Below are positions 37,537 through 40,792 of a stretch of DNA of 40,792 nucleotides, piece by piece. Source of the DNA: a bacterium (lineage in GTDB: Bacteria; Gemmatimonadota; Gemmatimonadetes; Gemmatimonadales; Gemmatimonadaceae); the NCBI GenBank assembly GCA_021802745.1, contig JAJZRK010000004.1:1-40792 (forward strand). Reading direction: 5' to 3'. The position numbers were made by a program, and so were the translations under genes. Below the pieces are notes generated by a model. It saw nothing but the letters and a program-made list of their open reading frames with translations. It was not told the DNA's origin and did not search any database. The number at the start of each line of letters is the position of its first letter. Position 1 is the first letter of the stretch.

Positions 37537-39368
37537 TCAGACTCGCCGACTATGTGATGCAGACTCTGGTGCGCCACGGCGTTGCCGACGCCTTTCTCGT
37601 CACCGGGGGCGGCGCCATGCACCTGAACGACGCCGTCGGGCGCTGCGTGGGCATGCGGTGGCTGGCATGCCATCACGAACAGGCCTGCGCGATGGCCGCG
37701 CAGGGCTATGCCAGGCTGACCAGCCGCCCCGCCCTTGTGCAAGTGACCACAGGACCGGGGGGCACGAATTCCTTGACCGGCGTCTATGGCGCCTTCGTCG
37801 ACTCGCTTCCGATGGTCGTGGTCTCCGGCCAGGTGAAGCGCGAGACGATGGCCGCGGCCGCCCCACTACCGCTCCGACAGCTAGGCGATCAGGAGGTCGA
37901 CATCGTTGCCATGGCGCGTCCGGTGACCAAGTTCGCGGTCTGCGTCACTGAGCCGTCGACCATTCGAGCTAACCTCGAGCGGGCGCTGTATGAGGCGACG
38001 CACGGCCGGCCTGGGCCCGTGTGGATCGACATCCCGAGCGATGTGCAAGCGATGCTGATCGAAGAAGCTACGCTGGAGGGGTTCATTCCTGAGCCGCGCG
38101 ATCCCGTCCCGCTGACGGGACCGACGCTCGACGCCACCGTCGCGCAGGTCGCCCAGCGGATCGCCCGGGCGGCGCGACCCGTCATCTACGCCGGCGCCGG
38201 CATCAGGCTGTCGGGCGCCGCCGCCGATTTCCTTCGGCTCGTTGACCGGCTTGGCGTGCCCGTGGTGACCGGATTCAATGCGCACGATCTTGTGCCGACG
38301 GCACATCCGCTCTATGCGGGACGGCCCGGCACGATTGGTGACCGTTCGGGGAATTTTTGCGTACAGAACGCCGATTGCGTGCTCGTCCTCGGCTCCCGGC
38401 TGAACATCCGGCAGATCAGCTACGCGTGGGAGAACTTCGCGCGCGCGGCCGACCTGATTGTCGTCGACATCGACGCGGCGGAGCTGGCGAAGCCTACCAT
38501 TCGTCCGTCGCTCCCTGTGCACGCCAATGTCGCCTCCGTCATCCGTGGCCTCCTAGCCGTGCCGTGGGATGGGCCGCGGCCCGCGCACCTAGAGTGGATC
38601 GCATGGTGCGCGGAACGCAAGCGACGCTACCCGGTGGTCCTGCCGGAGTACTGGGACCGCGCCGGAGGCGTTAACCCGTACTGTTTTGGTGAGGCACTCT
38701 CGCAGGCGCTGACCGATGATGACGTGATCGTCACCGGGGACGGAACGGCGTGCATCGCCACTTTCCAGTCGGTCAGTCTGCGTGGCGCCCAGCGGCTCTT
38801 CTCCGACTCCGGGTGCGCGCCCATGGGGTTCGATCTGCCCGCCGCAGTCGGCGCCTGCGTTGCGCGGGGACGTGCCCGTACCATCTGTATCGCGGGCGAC
38901 GGCAGTGTGATGCTGAACCTGCAGGAACTGCAGACGATTCGCGGTCACGCGCTGCCGGTGAAGATCTTCATCTTCAACAACGGCGGCTATCTGTCGATGC
39001 GCCTCACCCAGCAGGCGTTCTTCCCCGACAACCCCATCGGTGCCGGCCCCGAGAGCGGCGTCACTTTCCCCGATTTTGGCCGCGTCGCCGCCGGATTCGA
39101 TCTGCCGTTCGCGCGCGTGGCGCGCAACGAGGAGTTGGCCGGGACCATCGGTGCGGTCCTCGCGCAGCCCGGGCCGATGATCTGCGAGGTGATGCTCGAC
39201 CCCACCCAGCCGTTCAGTCCGCGCGTTTCGTCTAAGCGCCTGTCCGACGGGCGGATGGTGACCGCACCGCTCGAGGACATGTCTCCATTCCTGCCTGAAG
39301 CCGAGCTGAGGGAGAACATGCTGATCCCGTTGATCACGCACGACATCGCGGACCGCGCACGCCATTGA
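37533..39368 (+). CDS. ThDP-dependent acetolactate-synthase-like enzyme (YerE-type candidate)
   Basis: This gene encodes 611 residues. The GTG at 37533 overlaps the previous stop (GTGA) and starts VIRLADYVMQTLVRHGVADA, a good family N-terminus. It shows the three domains of the acetohydroxyacid-synthase group: the Pyr domain with the activating Glu49 in HHEQACAMAAQGYAR, the central domain with RPVIYAGAGI, and the PP domain with the ThDP motif GDG (455-457) to NN (482-483). In LPS clusters such enzymes act on sugars: YerE of Yersinia transfers a pyruvate-derived acetyl group to C4 of CDP-3,6-dideoxy-4-hexulose in yersiniose synthesis. With RfbF/G/H beside it, that reaction is the leading hypothesis. 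General acetolactate synthase is less likely because no small subunit or ilv gene is present. Confidence 0.85.
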   Translation: MIRLADYVMQTLVRHGVADAFLVTGGGAMHLNDAVGRCVGMRWLACHHEQACAMAAQGYARLTSRPALVQVTTGPGGTNSLTGVYGAFVDSLPMVVVSGQVKRETMAAAAPLPLRQLGDQEVDIVAMARPVTKFAVCVTEPSTIRANLERALYEATHGRPGPVWIDIPSDVQAMLIEEATLEGFIPEPRDPVPLTGPTLDATVAQVAQRIARAARPVIYAGAGIRLSGAAADFLRLVDRLGVPVVTGFNAHDLVPTAHPLYAGRPGTIGDRSGNFCVQNADCVLVLGSRLNIRQISYAWENFARAADLIVVDIDAAELAKPTIRPSLPVHANVASVIRGLLAVPWDGPRPAHLEWIAWCAERKRRYPVVLPEYWDRAGGVNPYCFGEALSQALTDDDVIVTGDGTACIATFQSVSLRGAQRLFSDSGCAPMGFDLPAAVGACVARGRARTICIAGDGSVMLNLQELQTIRGHALPVKIFIFNNGGYLSMRLTQQAFFPDNPIGAGPESGVTFPDFGRVAAGFDLPFARVARNEELAGTIGAVLAQPGPMICEVMLDPTQPFSPRVSSKRLSDGRMVTAPLEDMSPFLPEAELRENMLIPLITHDIADRARH

Positions 39369-40513
39369 TCGGCGCCCCTGAAGACCCGGCTCGCGCGCTG
39401 CTTGAGCGCGCCTTGGCGGACGAGACGCTGCTGCGTGCGCCCGCGCATCAGTTGGCCCGCGGCGACCGCGTGGCCATCTACGGCGCTGGGCATGTCGGCC
39501 GTGACGTCGCACGGCGGCTGCAGGCGACCGGGATTCGAGTGGCGCATTTCATTGATCTGCGCGCCCAGTCACTTCGCGTCATCGACGAACTCCCGGTGCT
39601 TTCACCGCAGGTTGCGCTCAACCCGTCGCTACCGGTCGTCATTGGCGTCTTCAACCGGGACGCGGATCCGCGGGGCATTCACGCAATGCTTCGGCAAGCC
39701 GGCGCGACGCGGGTCGTCGACTTCGTCGTGCTGCATGCTCAGTTTGCCCGCGAGTTTGGCGATCGTTATTGGCTCGTCTCGCAGGAAGCGCTCCGCTGCC
39801 AAGCGTCGGCCCTGCGCGACGGGCTCGATCGGTGGCGTGACGCGGCAAGCCGTGACCACTATGCCAGACTGCTCGCGTACCGGCTAACCGGTAACCCGGC
39901 GCATCTTCCGGATCCCCTTGATAGCGTGCCCTACCGGCCCAATGACCTGCCGCAACCGGTCGGGCGCGCGCGATTTGTGGATGGCGGCGCGTTTGACGGC
40001 GATACGATTCGCGCGTGGCTCAATGCGTCGGTAGAGGTCGAACGCTATTGGGGCTTTGAGCCGGATCCAGAGAACTTCGCGGCGCTCGATCGGTGGAGGC
40101 GGGGGATCCCCGCTCCCCGACCGGGCTTCGCTCTCAAGCAGGCCGCGTTGGGCCGACACGATGGAACGATCCGCTTCGAGACCGGCGCTGGTGAAGCGAG
40201 TCGCGTGGCACACGGATCCGGGGGACGCAACGTGCAGCTCTGCGCTCTCGACTCGGTGCTGCGCGACGAATGGCCGACCGAGATCAAGCTCGACATCGAG
40301 GGGGCGGAACCGGACGCGCTCGAGGGCGCCCGCCAGACGATCCTCCGGGCAACGCCGCGCCTAGCCGTCTGCGTCTACCATCGAACCGATCACCTGTGGA
40401 GCATCGCATCGTGGATTGACGCGCTGGACGCCGGCTACACCCTTCATCTGCGGCCGCACGCACATTCCGGATTCGACACGGTGACGTACGCGATCCCTGC
40501 GGATCGCGGCTGA
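39365..40513 (+). CDS. FkbM-family methyltransferase with N-terminal Rossmann module
   Basis: This gene encodes 382 residues. The TTG start at 39365 overlaps the ThDP enzyme stop (TTGA), which fits coupling; I see no in-frame ATG nearby. The N-terminal module has RVAIYGAGHVGRDVARRL (35-52) and later PVVIGVFNRD, resembling the C-terminal module of the methyltransferase at 36328. The FkbM domain has FVDGGAFDGDT (204-214), the FEPDPENF SAM-binding strand and IKLDIEGAEPDALEGA (307-322), the family's central motif. FkbM enzymes usually O-methylate sugars of glycans or glycolipids. It is the last plus-strand gene of the cluster and stops ten bases before a convergent gene. Confidence 0.85.
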   Translation: MIGAPEDPARALLERALADETLLRAPAHQLARGDRVAIYGAGHVGRDVARRLQATGIRVAHFIDLRAQSLRVIDELPVLSPQVALNPSLPVVIGVFNRDADPRGIHAMLRQAGATRVVDFVVLHAQFAREFGDRYWLVSQEALRCQASALRDGLDRWRDAASRDHYARLLAYRLTGNPAHLPDPLDSVPYRPNDLPQPVGRARFVDGGAFDGDTIRAWLNASVEVERYWGFEPDPENFAALDRWRRGIPAPRPGFALKQAALGRHDGTIRFETGAGEASRVAHGSGGRNVQLCALDSVLRDEWPTEIKLDIEGAEPDALEGARQTILRATPRLAVCVYHRTDHLWSIASWIDALDAGYTLHLRPHAHSGFDTVTYAIPADRG

Positions 40514-40523
40514 CGCGGCAGGG

Positions 40524-40792
40524 TCAGGCCAGGCGCGCGCGCCGCACCCTGAGGAAGTGCCTGAGGGCGAGCGGCACCGCAATAGCAAACATGCCGAGGG
40601 CAAACACCACGGGCACGGCGTACGTTCCGACCCGTGCGGCGGCAGCAGCGCTCACCGCGAGCACGGACGTCGCGCCGACGAGCACCGGCGCGGCAAACTC
40701 CTCGTCGCGGAACGAACGCAGCCACCCGGCCATGGCCTGCAGCAGGAGCGAACCTAGGCCGGCGATGAACAGCGCGGAGGCGGTCACGCGTG
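40524..40792 (-). CDS. Membrane protein, cut by the window edge
   Basis: About 88 C-terminal residues are visible. The frame is open to the right edge. A GTG at 40787 could be a start, but the protein probably extends outside. It has two or three hydrophobic helices (LFIAGLGSLLLQAMAGWL and, after DEEFAAPV, a long VLVGATSVLAVS to MFAIAVPLAL stretch) and ends in a basic tail RHFLRVRRARLA, a topology usual for inner-membrane proteins. Beside the glycan cluster it could be a flippase, polymerase or export component, but no family motif is visible. It converges on the FkbM gene with a ten-base gap and no hairpin of note. Confidence 0.6.
   Translation of the reverse strand, partial: RVTASALFIAGLGSLLLQAMAGWLRSFRDEEFAAPVLVGATSVLAVSAAAAARVGTYAVPVVFALGMFAIAVPLALRHFLRVRRARLA

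Noticed and set aside
37533..39368. Branched-chain amino-acid acetolactate synthase (ilvB)
   Set aside because: No ilvN-type small subunit or ilv neighbour; it is embedded in and overlaps a sugar-nucleotide gene run.
40532..40543. GGCGCGCGCGCC palindrome near the last convergent junction
   Set aside because: Twelve bases of alternating G and C inside the coding end of the minus-strand gene; expected by chance in such GC-rich DNA.

Overview
The window is GC-rich DNA of a Gram-negative bacterium. It shows a TonB-dependent receptor, many Sec signal peptides and lipoprotein signals, and an LPS-type nucleotide-sugar cluster. Gene content (a SufR-BCD-U-S operon, secreted CocE/NonD-type hydrolases, a GH9 enzyme, an LA_2272-like surface repeat protein) would suit Gemmatimonadota, but that assignment is an inference and no rRNA or other phylogenetic marker is present. 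I found no tRNA, rRNA, CRISPR array, transposase or phage gene.

Layout. 1-3896: the 3' part of a TonB-dependent receptor, translationally coupled to an exported, probably outer-membrane protein. 4139-7939: a secreted CocE/NonD hydrolase (minus), a glycine-rich 16-residue-repeat surface protein (plus) and a small exported protein with an (x-R-A-G)n tract (minus). 8055-14725: an AT-rich promoter region and the iron-sulfur operon sufR-sufB-sufC-sufD-sufU-sufS-sufU2, with two SufU scaffolds. 14848-16410: a GHL10-type glycosidase lipoprotein gene interrupted by one in-frame TAG. 16641-25038: a PLP lyase whose specificity residues match tyrosine phenol-lyase, a second CocE/NonD hydrolase, a lipoprotein esterase overlapping a GH9 cellulase-like gene, and a gamma-glutamyltransferase. 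25041-29098: two 92%-identical yciI-like genes that bracket a GT2 glycosyltransferase, a radical SAM protein, a methyltransferase and an unknown small gene. 29088-40513: a co-directional surface-polysaccharide cluster consisting of a GT-C glycosyltransferase, rfbF-rfbG-rfbH, an SDR lacking its catalytic Tyr, a NeuB-family PEP-condensing enzyme, a methyltransferase, a ThDP-dependent acetolactate-synthase-like enzyme and a FkbM methyltransferase. Most neighbours overlap as ATGA, GTGA or TTGA. The window closes in a minus-strand membrane protein fragment.

How the parts work together. The Suf operon is a self-contained Fe-S assembly unit with its own Fe-S-sensing repressor, and it could supply clusters to RfbH and to the radical SAM protein. 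RfbF/G/H should make a CDP-3,6-dideoxy-4-ketohexose. The ThDP enzyme (compare YerE of yersiniose synthesis) together with the NeuB-like enzyme suggests a branched or chain-extended deoxysugar. This is the best candidate in the window for an undescribed pathway.

Non-coding structure. Four of the five convergent gene junctions hold sizeable palindromes (3953-4100, 7251-7336, 16430-16599, 20214-20253). A heptamer tandem repeat with consensus AGAHGGY recurs at three unrelated places: between sufB and sufC, across the 3' end of sufU2, and in frame inside ggt.
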